Assembly (NCBI GenBank): GCA_000285855.2
Contig: HE978651.1
Span: 1 to 64,000 of the forward strand
Length of the DNA: 64,000 bases
Source: Ruminococcus sp. JC304
Lineage (GTDB): Bacteria > Bacillota > Clostridia > Lachnospirales > Lachnospiraceae
Reading direction: 5' to 3'
Position 1 is the stretch's first letter, and each line of letters begins with the position of its first letter. Both the position numbers and the translations under genes were made by a program. This document shows, in pieces, positions 54,808 through 62,656 of this stretch. Under the pieces are notes generated by a model, which was not told the origin of the DNA, ran no database searches, and was given only the letters and a program-made list of their open reading frames with translations.

Positions 54808-54890
54808 ACAGTCCCTACGCTGGCATTATCCATATCAGGTGCGGTCGAAGATCTATCTTCCTCTCAGCCTGTCCCACAGGCTCCCGTTGT
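54808..54890 (-). ncRNA. TPP riboswitch (THI element)
   Basis: The minus strand shows the hallmark THI-box order: CGGGAGCC, GGCTGAGAGGAAG, GACCGCACCTGAT, GGATAATGCCAGCGTAGGGA. Located upstream of thiW-thiM with a terminator between, so it likely represses transcription when thiamine pyrophosphate is plentiful. Confidence 0.95.
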
Positions 54891-54918
54891 TATTATCCAT
54901 TATGCAGATTTTCTTTTG

Positions 54919-54984
54919 TTAGAGCGTATTTGAAAAATGCTTTACGCAAGATGTGCGTTACAATTTTTCAAACACGCTTTAGAG
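54919..54984. repeat. Dispersed repeat B, full copy
   Basis: Imperfect palindrome: TTAGAGCGTATTTGAAAAAT on the left and ATTTTTCAAACACGCTTTAGAG on the right, with a GCTTTACGCAAGATGTGCGTTAC centre. It lies between the TPP riboswitch and the small RNA candidate. Shorter relatives at 2780 and 29959. Confidence 0.75.
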
Positions 54985-55072
54985 TAACACAAGCTTTTGG
55001 AAAAGTCAATGGGATGTAAAAGCAGGGTAAATTTCCTACAGTAAATTTACACTACCTAATATTATTTTTAAG

Positions 55073-55101
55073 TTGACTTTTTATTTTTTTCAGCATATAC
55101 T
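55073..55101 (+). promoter_or_regulatory. Promoter of a small-RNA candidate
   Basis: TTGACT (55073-55078), 17-base spacer, TATACT (55096-55101). Confidence 0.78.
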
Positions 55102-55107
55102 AACAGT

Positions 55108-55190
55108 AGTTAAGGAATGTGACGAGATTCCATGAAGCGAACTAAAGAAACAAAAGCCCTCAGAGTTGCAGCTCTGAGGGCTTTCTTGCT
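55108..55190 (+). ncRNA. Candidate small RNA or attenuated leader (~80 nt)
   Basis: From the predicted start near 55108 the transcript would run about 80 nt. It contains a small hairpin GGAAT/ATTCC and ends in a strong intrinsic terminator AAAGCCCTCAGAG/CTCTGAGGGCTTT. No gene of family size lies inside. A 25-codon frame from 55131 (MKRTKETKALRV) crosses the terminator and might be a leader peptide. It could be an independent sRNA or attenuate the DMT permease gene, which has a possible promoter of its own near 55201-55230. Confidence 0.5.
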
Positions 55191-55303
55191 AAAAATCTAT
55201 TTGTACTAAAACGATTGTCCGTGCTATGATTAACAGGTAGATGACAGACAGCATATTATGAAAAAGAAGCTGTCTGCATGGACAGAAAGGCAGGTTAAAT
55301 CTG

Positions 55304-56179
55304 ATGAAACAGGAAAATTACATAAAGGGTATGATAATGATCATCCTGTCGGCGTTTTTCTTTGCTTGTATGAATGTGAGCGTACGTCTGGCAGGTGATC
55401 TGCCGTCTGTGGAGAAGAGTTTCTTCCGGAATCTGGTGGCGGCGGTGTTTGCAGCGGCGATTCTCTGTAAGAATCGTACAGTTCCGAAGGTGGATAAGAA
55501 ATACTGGGGACCGCTGATCCTGCGTTGTGTATGCGGGACACTGGGGATTCTGTGTAACTTTTATGCTATTGATCATCTGTTGGTGGCAGATGCATCGATC
55601 CTGAATAAATTGTCTCCGTTTTTCGCGATTATTTTTTCATTCCTTTTATTAAAGGAAAAGATCAGACCGGCGCAGGCAGCGTGTGTTGCGCTGGCGTTTA
55701 TTGGATGTTTATTTGTAGTGAAACCGGGATTTCAGAATGCGGCACTTGTTCCGGCACTGATAGGAGTCTGCGGTGGACTGGGAGCAGGAATTGCCTATAC
55801 GATGGTGCGTGTACTGGGAACTCACGGAGTGAAGGGACCAGTTATCGTGTTTTATTTTTCATTTTTCTCCTGTTTGTCGGTTGTACCCTGGATGTTGTTC
55901 CATTTCACACCCATGAGTATGAAACAGCTTGTGACATTGCTGATGGCAGGATTATTCGCAGCGGGCGGACAGTTTACGATTACGGCTGCATACACCTATG
56001 CACCTGCAGGGAAGATTTCCATCTTTGATTATTCGCAGATTATTTTTGCCACGATGCTGGGATTTGTCCTGTTTGGCGAGATTCCGGATAAGTACAGCTT
56101 TACAGGATATGTGCTGATTATTCTGGCATCATTGGGTACCTTTCTTTATAATATGAGGGTAGCTAAGGCTGGTAAATGA
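55304..56179 (+). CDS. EamA/DMT-superfamily permease
   Basis: 291 residues, ten predicted membrane helices in two EamA repeats (~8-140 and ~150-285). Recognisable parts: ILSAFFFACMNVSVRLAGDLPSVEKSFFRN, LSPFFAIIFSFLLLKEKI and YSQIIFATMLGFVLFGEIPD, matching the S-adenosylmethionine/riboflavin/metabolite exporters of the DMT superfamily. Substrate unknown. A purine-rich AAGGCAGG precedes the ATG weakly. Preceded by the small-RNA candidate. Confidence 0.9.
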   Translation: MKQENYIKGMIMIILSAFFFACMNVSVRLAGDLPSVEKSFFRNLVAAVFAAAILCKNRTVPKVDKKYWGPLILRCVCGTLGILCNFYAIDHLLVADASILNKLSPFFAIIFSFLLLKEKIRPAQAACVALAFIGCLFVVKPGFQNAALVPALIGVCGGLGAGIAYTMVRVLGTHGVKGPVIVFYFSFFSCLSVVPWMLFHFTPMSMKQLVTLLMAGLFAAGGQFTITAAYTYAPAGKISIFDYSQIIFATMLGFVLFGEIPDKYSFTGYVLIILASLGTFLYNMRVAKAGK

Positions 56180-56280
56180 AGAAAAAGTAAAAAAGGATTT
56201 TTCTGATTTTATCCAGTAAGTCTGATGAAATCCGATCAGTATATAGAATTGTTGGATTGTAAACTATAAAATAAAAAAAG

Positions 56281-56309
56281 TTGTCAATAAAAACGCTTTG
56301 TGTTAAAGT
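56281..56309 (+). promoter_or_regulatory. Promoter of DUF1284 gene
   Basis: TTGTCA (56281-56286), 17-base spacer, TAAAGT (56304-56309), 41 bases before the ATG. Confidence 0.6.
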
Positions 56310-56349
56310 ATCCAATATGTTAAAAAATTAAGGAGAAGGGTGCACAAAG

Positions 56350-56754
56350 ATGTCTTTTATAAAAAATATTCCACTACGCCCTCATCATGGAATGTGCCTT
56401 GCATATTTCAAGGGTGAGGGATATAGTGATGGATTTTCCGCACATATGCAGGAAATGCTGGATATTTTCCAGAAGGGAGCGAAGATACAGCTTCATGCAG
56501 ATACAGACGAGATCTGTTCTGCCTGTCCGAATAATGAAAAAGGATGCTGCTCTTCCTTTTCGCTTGTAGAAGCATATGACAATGCAGTGCTGGAGCTGTG
56601 CGGCCTGGAAAATGGACAGATTATGGAATTTGATGATTTTACAGAACTTGTCCAGAAAGAAATCCTGGCATCAGGAAAGAGGAAAGAAATCTGTGGGAAT
56701 TGTCAGTGGAACTCCATCTGTGAAAACCAGAAGAGCAGATGGGAGAAATGCTAA
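56350..56754 (+). CDS. DUF1284 cysteine-rich protein
   Basis: 134 residues. It opens with the family signature LRPHHGMCLAYFKGEGYSDGF and carries further Cys groups: ICSACPNNEKGCC (~57-69) and ICGNCQWNSIC (~113-123). The spacing looks like a metal or iron-sulfur binding set, an inference from Cys arrangement. Function unknown. RBS AAGGAG. It may be cotranscribed with the aldolase gene 105 bases downstream. Confidence 0.85.
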   Translation: MSFIKNIPLRPHHGMCLAYFKGEGYSDGFSAHMQEMLDIFQKGAKIQLHADTDEICSACPNNEKGCCSSFSLVEAYDNAVLELCGLENGQIMEFDDFTELVQKEILASGKRKEICGNCQWNSICENQKSRWEKC

Positions 56755-56859
56755 GAAAAATAGAGTAACAGAATGAATAGCGTTCCGGTACAGAACAGAA
56801 GCTATGAATAAAAAAGTCAAATGCGCAAATAGTGCAGTAGAAAGGACATAACGATAAAA

Positions 56860-57915
56860 ATGGAAAATACAGAATCACGTTTATATTTCGCCAGTGACTA
56901 CATGGAGGGTGCACATCCTGCGATCATGAAAAAACTGATGGAGACAAATCTGGAGAAAACAGTGGGCTATGGTCAGGATCCATACACAGAAGATGCGAAA
57001 GAAAAGATCAGAGAAGCCTGCAATGCACCGGAGGCAGATGTATTTCTGCTGGTTGGCGGAACACAGACCAATGCCACAGTAATCGATGCACTTTTGAAAT
57101 CCTATCAGGGAGTTGTGGCTGCGGATACAGGGCATATTGCAACTCATGAATCTGGCGCCATTGAATTTGGTGGACATAAGGTTCTGACAGTACCGCAGAA
57201 AGATGGAAAAATCTCTGCACAGCAGATTGAGAAGCTGGTAAAGGATTTCTATGATGATGCCAATTATGAGCATATGGTAATGCCTGGGATGGTATATATT
57301 TCCCAGCCAACAGAATATGGTACCCTGTACTCCAGAGAAGAATTAGCAGCTCTCAGCAAAGTATGCCGGGAAAATCATCTGCCTCTTTATGTGGATGGCG
57401 CCCGCCTTGCCTATGCACTGGCAAGCTCGGAGAATGATGTGACTCTCACTGATCTGGCAGAACTTAGCGATGTATTTTACATTGGAGGAACCAAATGCGG
57501 AGCATTGTTTGGAGAAGCAGTGGTTATACCGCAGAAAGGACGGATTCCTCATTTCTTTACAATCATCAAGCAGCATGGAGCACTGCTTGCCAAGGGACGG
57601 ATTGCAGGGATCCAGTTTGGTGAGCTGTTTACGGACGGACTGTACCTGCGGATCGGCAAACCTGCAATGGAAGCTGCGGAGCAGATCAAGGATGCATTGA
57701 AGAAGTATGGATATCAGCTTTCTCTGGATACGCCCACCAATCAGATCTTCTGCATTGTGTCTAATGATGTAATGAAAAAAATAGCCCAGGATGTGGAATT
57801 CGGATTCTGGGAGAAGTATGATGAGACACACTCTGTAATCCGCTTTGCCACAAGCTGGGCTACGACTATGGAAGATACACAGAAACTGATTCAGATTCTG
57901 GAAAAAAATAAATAA
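56860..57915 (+). CDS. Threonine aldolase-family (beta-eliminating lyase) enzyme
   Basis: 351 residues, PLP-dependent fold type I. Motifs: SDYMEGAHPAIM, LLVGGTQTNATVIDAL, THESGAIEFGGHKV, LYVDGARLAYAL (Asp binding the PLP nitrogen) and GGTKCGALFGEAV with the Schiff-base Lys. It probably cleaves L-threonine or allo-threonine to glycine and acetaldehyde; related enzymes act on other beta-hydroxy amino acids. AAAGGA lies before the ATG at a long spacing. It converges on the two-component genes. Confidence 0.92.
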   Translation: MENTESRLYFASDYMEGAHPAIMKKLMETNLEKTVGYGQDPYTEDAKEKIREACNAPEADVFLLVGGTQTNATVIDALLKSYQGVVAADTGHIATHESGAIEFGGHKVLTVPQKDGKISAQQIEKLVKDFYDDANYEHMVMPGMVYISQPTEYGTLYSREELAALSKVCRENHLPLYVDGARLAYALASSENDVTLTDLAELSDVFYIGGTKCGALFGEAVVIPQKGRIPHFFTIIKQHGALLAKGRIAGIQFGELFTDGLYLRIGKPAMEAAEQIKDALKKYGYQLSLDTPTNQIFCIVSNDVMKKIAQDVEFGFWEKYDETHSVIRFATSWATTMEDTQKLIQILEKNK

Positions 57916-57940
57916 GAGAAAAAATCAATAGTTAGTTGAT

Positions 57941-59101
57941 TTATGGAATTGTTATAGGCAGTATCAGGGCAATGGTGCTGCCTTTTTCACTGCTCTGGGT
58001 TACTTTTACCTGACCCTTGTGCTGTCTGGCAATCTCGCTTACAAGAGCAAGCCCCAGACCTGCACCGCCCATGGCGCGGCTGCGGGATTTGTCCACACGG
58101 TAGAAGGGATCAAAGATTTTTTCCTGATTTTCAGGGGAGATACCGATGCCTGTGTCAGTTACCTCCAGGACTGCAGACTCTGCAGAATGAATGCTTACAG
58201 TAACGGAACCGGAAGGCCGGTTATATTTGACCGCATTTTCAACCAGATTATAGACTGCCCGGTACAGAAGGATATAGCTGCCTGTAACAGTACAGTCACC
58301 TTCTGTCTGAATAAGCTGGATCTGATGCTTGTCTGCAACCGGGTCCAGATCGCAGAAAACCTCTTCTGTGAGTGCTGCAAGAGAAATAGTGTCAGAACGC
58401 TCTACAGTCTGAAGGCCTGTCATGTCCAGCAGGATTTCCGCAAGGTGGGAAAGCCGGCCGGTCTGTTCCTGAAGCATGGTGAAAAGTTTGTCGTATTCCT
58501 GGGGGACATGTTCCGGCTTTTTATAAAAAACTTCCAGATTTGTCTGCATTACAGCTAAGGGCGTGCGAAGCTCATGTGCTGCACTTGCCACAAACTGCTT
58601 CTGTGCAGAGAATGCATTGTCCAGACGGGCAAGCATGTCATTAAAGGATCTGGTCAGACGTGAGATCTCATCCTCTGAGAGTGGGACTTCCAGCGGTTCA
58701 GACAGATTCTGTGCCTGTACCTGGCTGATTTTGTCACTGAATCTGCGCAGGGGGGTCAGGGCTCTTCTGGTGACAAACCAGGTACAGATACTGCTGAGAA
58801 GAATAATGATACCTGTGGCGATCATGCTTTGGAACAGAAAATTATTTTTGGTATTCTGGATCTGGTTTTCCAGATCAGGGATGAGGATTTTGGGATCTAC
58901 ATTGATGGAAATCGGGTTTGAATTGTCAGGGGTGACCAGAACCACATAGTCGGAGATCCCTTCCAGACCGGTCACAGCAGAACGGCTGATGAAGAAATAC
59001 ATCAGTGCACAGGCTGTAATAACCAGTCCGGAGATCAGCAATGTGAGCCGCCATTGGAGGGAGAGCCTGCGGGGGGAAAGTTTTTCTGAATAAAATTTCA
59101 T
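57941..59101 (-). CDS. Sensor histidine kinase of the redox-module locus
   Basis: 386 residues. Two membrane helices (~15-38 and ~90-110) flank a short ~50-residue extracytoplasmic loop. HAMP (~110-163), HisKA with His176 (SAAHELRTPLAVM) and HATPase (NLVENAVKYN, DTGIGI, GAGLGLALVSEIA) follow. ATG 59101 has GGAGG seven bases upstream, overlapping the end of the response regulator gene. The small loop suggests sensing at or in the membrane. It is transcribed away from the TlpA gene cluster. Confidence 0.93.
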   Translation of the reverse strand: MKFYSEKLSPRRLSLQWRLTLLISGLVITACALMYFFISRSAVTGLEGISDYVVLVTPDNSNPISINVDPKILIPDLENQIQNTKNNFLFQSMIATGIIILLSSICTWFVTRRALTPLRRFSDKISQVQAQNLSEPLEVPLSEDEISRLTRSFNDMLARLDNAFSAQKQFVASAAHELRTPLAVMQTNLEVFYKKPEHVPQEYDKLFTMLQEQTGRLSHLAEILLDMTGLQTVERSDTISLAALTEEVFCDLDPVADKHQIQLIQTEGDCTVTGSYILLYRAVYNLVENAVKYNRPSGSVTVSIHSAESAVLEVTDTGIGISPENQEKIFDPFYRVDKSRSRAMGGAGLGLALVSEIARQHKGQVKVTQSSEKGSTIALILPITIP

Positions 59102-59105
59102 AGAT

Positions 59106-59774
59106 TTAGTCCTCCATAATATAACCTTGTCCAATCTTATTCTGTATAGGATCATATCCAAGGGCAGTTCTCAGTTTCTTTCTTAAAGAAGAAATATGCA
59201 CCCGGATGGAGTTACTGAAGCTGTTCACGCTGCCGTCCCAGAGATGCTCGATCATTTCCTCAGGGCTGATGATCCGGTTGCGGTGAAGCAGAAAATATTC
59301 CAGAAGTGCGCTTTCTTTTCTGGTGAGAGCAAGAGGTGTGCCATCTACACTGGCTTCTCTTGTGCGTGTGTCAAAGGTAATACGGCTACATCTCAGGCAA
59401 ACATCCTCCTGGATAAATTTACGGCGGGTAAGGCTGCGGATACGGGCTTCCAGCTCCTCGAAATGAAATGGTTTGGTGAGGTAATCGTTGGCTCCCAGAT
59501 CCAGACCCTCTACCTTATCCTGGATCTGTACTCTTGCGGAGAGTATGAGAACAGGAGTATTGGTATTGAAGGTACGGAACTGACGCAGGATTTCCAGACC
59601 GTCAATTCCCGGCAGGTTCAGATCCAGAAGGATCAGGTCGTAGTTCTCTGTCATACATAATTCCAGTCCCTCTTCCCCGTCAAAGCAGGTATCTGTTTCG
59701 TATCCGTCCATGCGGAGCCCCTCTGCCATGGAACGGCAGAGCTGTTCTTCGTCTTCTATAATTAAAATGTGCAT
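59106..59774 (-). CDS. OmpR-family response regulator of the redox-module locus
   Basis: 222 residues. Receiver domain (1-~118) with acidic pocket EDEE (7-10), phospho-acceptor Asp51 (LLDLNLPG) and TKPFHF. The winged-helix domain (~125-222) carries LTRKESALLEYFLLHRNRIIS and SNSIRVHISSLRKKL. First gene of the pair with the kinase four bases downstream. Its gene faces the TlpA cluster across a 486-bp spacer, so the cluster is a natural target (inference). Confidence 0.94.
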   Translation of the reverse strand: MHILIIEDEEQLCRSMAEGLRMDGYETDTCFDGEEGLELCMTENYDLILLDLNLPGIDGLEILRQFRTFNTNTPVLILSARVQIQDKVEGLDLGANDYLTKPFHFEELEARIRSLTRRKFIQEDVCLRCSRITFDTRTREASVDGTPLALTRKESALLEYFLLHRNRIISPEEMIEHLWDGSVNSFSNSIRVHISSLRKKLRTALGYDPIQNKIGQGYIMED

Positions 59775-59962
59775 GATAGTCTCCTTTTTGAATTTCCAGA
59801 TTTATAGTTTTATAATATCAGAATCAAAAGGTTAGAAGATAGTCAGTGTTTGTACCATAGGATTTTTGATTCTGACATATTATCAATTTTATCATAGCAC
59901 ACGAAGTATAAAATTCGTATAAAAAAGAAAACGATTTCATATTAAAATATCTGATTATAAAG

Positions 59963-60034
59963 TTTTTTAACCGCATCAAACTGCGGAGCAGTTATTCGGT
60001 GTAGAGCCATGTAGCGAAGCGGATTGCGAATATC
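59963..60034. repeat. Dispersed repeat A, copy 5
   Basis: TTTTTTAACCGCATCAAA, a CTGCGGAGCAG hairpin and spacer, then 24 bases (60011-60034) identical to 37330-37353. Confidence 0.7.
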
Positions 60035-60124
60035 TGCCAGACTACGTTTCAGATTTGTTTGGGATTGATTACAAAATAAAATTCGAAAAAAGTTATTTTC
60101 TTAACACAGATTTTATTTCTCAGA

Positions 60125-60133
60125 TGCTATAAT
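60125..60133 (+). promoter_or_regulatory. Extended -10 promoter of the redox module
   Basis: TGCTATAAT (extended -10) with no consensus -35 at the right distance, a pattern often seen at activator-dependent promoters. Located 127 bases before the TlpA-like ATG. Confidence 0.6.
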
Positions 60134-60260
60134 GTGTGCATATCAATAAAACGATGCCTGTTATGCGGGGATAAAATCCAGATCTGCAGACAGACACAGG
60201 AAAATAATTAAAAGTAATATAAAAATCATAACAGTAAAAAATGAAGGGAGCTTACTTACA

Positions 60261-61457
60261 ATGAAAAACAGAAGAATGAGATTAATGGCGATTTTTGCAG
60301 CAGGTGTATTAAGTGTGACATCTATGGGAGGTATTGTAACTGTACATGCAGGGGAGGCTCTTGCAGTGCCTGCAGATGAAGCAGGTGTAGTCCAGACGGA
60401 CGGTGAGGATGTTCAGGCAGCAGAAGATGGCAGTGTGGCAGCTTCCGAGGGTCTGATCGCAGGATCCTTCAAACCCTCAGAGATTGCCCAGCCTGCACAG
60501 GATACGTATGAATATCCATTTCTTGGAATGAAATTAGGGATTTCCAAAGAACTGAAAGAGCAGATGGAGAAGAAGAACATTTCCATGTTTACAGATGAGA
60601 GATGGAATGACAATGCAGATGCAGTCACATATGCTACAGCCAGCTGGTGTACCCTGACAGATGAACAGAAGGATGCAGAGGTGGACAAGATGGGCACCGG
60701 ATATGATGACTGGCTGAAAAGTCTCAGCAGAGTAGGTGTGATCGGAATGTATGATGAGGAATCCCAGAAAGATCTGGATACGATTACCGGCTGTACAGAG
60801 CATAAAGAACTGGGTACCAGCAGTGACGGCAAATATAAATATTATCTCAGCACAAATAAGGATGCGGATGCAGACCTGTTAAAGGATGTGGAGGGGATTG
60901 AAGTAACACTTACAGAAATGACTCCGTTCCAGATGCTTTCTGCATTTGATCAGCCACAGGATACTTCTGACAGTACAGAGGCAACTGAAGGAACAAATGT
61001 AGGCAAATTTGAAACAACAGGAGTTGACGGAAAAACCTATACACAGGATATCTTCAGCAAATACGATCTGACCATGGTAAATATTTTTACTACCTGGTGT
61101 TCTCCATGTGTCAATGAGATTCCTGATCTGGAGAAGCTTTATCAGGAGATGAAGGATAAAGGTGTGGGAGTAGTAGGCGTTACACTGGATACAGTAGGCA
61201 GTGATGGAAAACAGGATGAGGAAGCAGTGAAAAAGGCTCAGGTACTTCAGGAGAAAACAAAGGCATCTTATCCATTCCTGATCCCGGATTCCGGAATGAT
61301 GAACGGACGTCTCAATGGAATCTCCGCTTTCCCGGAAACATTCTTTGTTGACAAAAACGGAAATATTGTAGGCGAGACTTACTCCGGAAGCCACAGTCTG
61401 GAGGACTGGAAAGAGATCGTGGAAAAAGAGCTGGAGAATGTCACAGAGGGAAAATAA
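60261..61457 (+). CDS. Exported TlpA/ResA-like thioredoxin-fold protein
   Basis: 398 residues. A signal peptide (~1-30, ending VHAG) precedes an acidic linker and an uncharacterised ~150-residue domain (~85-225). A C-terminal thioredoxin/TlpA domain (~250-395) has the active CxxC as Cys280/Cys283 (TTWCSPCVNEIP) and the cis-Pro segment SAFPETFFVD. It is likely a thiol-disulfide reductase outside the membrane. The next two genes follow with zero spacing, so the trio forms a unit. The novel N-terminal domain is unusual for ResA. Confidence 0.9.
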   Translation: MKNRRMRLMAIFAAGVLSVTSMGGIVTVHAGEALAVPADEAGVVQTDGEDVQAAEDGSVAASEGLIAGSFKPSEIAQPAQDTYEYPFLGMKLGISKELKEQMEKKNISMFTDERWNDNADAVTYATASWCTLTDEQKDAEVDKMGTGYDDWLKSLSRVGVIGMYDEESQKDLDTITGCTEHKELGTSSDGKYKYYLSTNKDADADLLKDVEGIEVTLTEMTPFQMLSAFDQPQDTSDSTEATEGTNVGKFETTGVDGKTYTQDIFSKYDLTMVNIFTTWCSPCVNEIPDLEKLYQEMKDKGVGVVGVTLDTVGSDGKQDEEAVKKAQVLQEKTKASYPFLIPDSGMMNGRLNGISAFPETFFVDKNGNIVGETYSGSHSLEDWKEIVEKELENVTEGK

Positions 61458-61622
61458 ATGAATAAATTAAAAACCAGCAAAATATGGAACAGTAAATGGC
61501 CGGCTGTGATTCTTATGCTTGTGGGAGCCTGTTTTATGGGATATGGGATTTCCCGCGGAGAGTTGGCGGTGGTGTTTACAAAAGCCATTAACATCTGTAT
61601 GGAATGTGTGGGAATTGGATAA
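61458..61622 (+). CDS. CD1871A-type CXXC small membrane protein
   Basis: 54 residues. One membrane helix (~14-32, PAVILMLVGACFMGYGIS) is followed by a short loop and a terminal CMEC (CXXC) motif, ending VGIG. Recognised as the CD1871A family, named from Clostridioides difficile. Its start codon directly follows the TlpA stop (TAAATG), and its own stop is directly followed by the next ATG (TAAATG), indicating tight coupling. A thiol relay between the polyferredoxin and the TlpA protein is a plausible role (inference). Confidence 0.85.
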   Translation: MNKLKTSKIWNSKWPAVILMLVGACFMGYGISRGELAVVFTKAINICMECVGIG

Positions 61623-62537
61623 ATGAGTAATCAAAAGAACAACGATAACAAAAGTAATAAGAAACAAAACACAAAAAATATGAAGATCAATGAGTGGCCC
61701 CGCCACGGAATCCAGGCACTGTGGGCGTTCATTACAAACAGTCATGTTACCGGCTTTGTCACAGGCAAAATTTACACAGGCAAATTGAAAAATGCCTGTG
61801 TTCCGGGCCTGAACTGTTATTCCTGCCCCGGTGCTGTTGGCGCCTGTCCTATCGGTTCTCTTCAGGCTGTGATAGGGAGCTGGAATTTCAAGATGGCTTA
61901 TTATGTAGTGGGATTTCTTATCTTCATCGGAGCTATGGTGGGAAGACTGATCTGCGGTTTTCTCTGTCCCTTCGGATTGATTCAGGATCTGCTGAATAAG
62001 ATTCCATTTCCTAAGAAAATTCGTACATTCAAGGGAGATAAACTGCTTCGTAAGCTGAAATATGTGATTTTCGCAGTATTTGTAATCCTTCTTCCATTGT
62101 TCCTGGTGGATATTATGGGACAGGGTGCACCCTATTTTTGCAAACTGATCTGCCCGGCAGGAACACTGGAGGGCGGACTGCCGCTGGTACTTCTGAATAA
62201 ATCCATGCGCAGTGCACTGGGCTGGCTGTACATATGGAAGAATGTGATCCTGATTATAACGATTATTCTTTCCATTTTAATCTACCGTCCGTTCTGCAAA
62301 TATATCTGTCCACTGGGAGCACTTTATTCCGTCTTTAATCCTGTCTCTCTGTATAAATACAGAGTGGATAAGGATAAGTGTATAAAATGCGGAAAATGTG
62401 CAAAAGCATGCCAGATGATCGTAGACCCTGTGGAAAACTCTAATAGTCCGGAATGTATCCGTTGTGGCAGATGCAAGAAGGCCTGTCCGACAGGTGCAAT
62501 CCAGTGTGGAATCAGAAAAACACCTGACAGATTATAA
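61623..62537 (+). CDS. Polyferredoxin-type 4Fe-4S membrane protein (NapH/YccM-like)
   Basis: 304 residues. About five membrane helices (~92-235) are interspersed with Cys motifs: NCYSCPGAVGACP (~64-76), CGFLCP (111-116), FCKLICP (173-178) and FCKYICP (225-230). Two ferredoxin clusters end the protein (Cys253/256/259/263 and Cys278/281/284/288). It probably moves electrons across or to the membrane. Given its coupling to a CXXC protein and an exported thioredoxin, it may supply reducing power to extracytoplasmic thiols. Its stop codon lies in the terminator loop. Confidence 0.93.
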   Translation: MSNQKNNDNKSNKKQNTKNMKINEWPRHGIQALWAFITNSHVTGFVTGKIYTGKLKNACVPGLNCYSCPGAVGACPIGSLQAVIGSWNFKMAYYVVGFLIFIGAMVGRLICGFLCPFGLIQDLLNKIPFPKKIRTFKGDKLLRKLKYVIFAVFVILLPLFLVDIMGQGAPYFCKLICPAGTLEGGLPLVLLNKSMRSALGWLYIWKNVILIITIILSILIYRPFCKYICPLGALYSVFNPVSLYKYRVDKDKCIKCGKCAKACQMIVDPVENSNSPECIRCGRCKKACPTGAIQCGIRKTPDRL

Positions 62538-62562
62538 AAAGTAGTCTGTCAGGTGTTTTTTT
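62518..62562 (+). terminator. Terminator of the redox module
   Basis: AAACACCTGACAGA/TCTGTCAGGTGTTTTTTT. The left arm is coding sequence of the polyferredoxin gene. Confidence 0.92.
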
Positions 62563-62656
62563 GCCTGTTTATAAATAAATACATTCAAATTTGAGTAGGC
62601 ATACAGGAAAAAGTAGGGTAAAATAATGCATATGCTGAAAGAATGGGAGAAAAGAT

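Larger units (their letters stand above)
59775..60260. other. Divergent control region with repeat A copy 5
   Basis: 486 bases. It holds repeat A (59963-60034), an A+T-rich tract with TTTTCTTAACA and TTTTATTTCTCA as possible direct repeats (60090-60122), and the TlpA promoter. No gene seen. Confidence 0.5.

Noticed and set aside
55108-55190. Guanidine-II (mini-ykkC) riboswitch ahead of the DMT permease
   Set aside because: Only one small hairpin contains an ACGA and it is not a tetraloop closed by the expected stem; the second hairpin has no ACGR loop.
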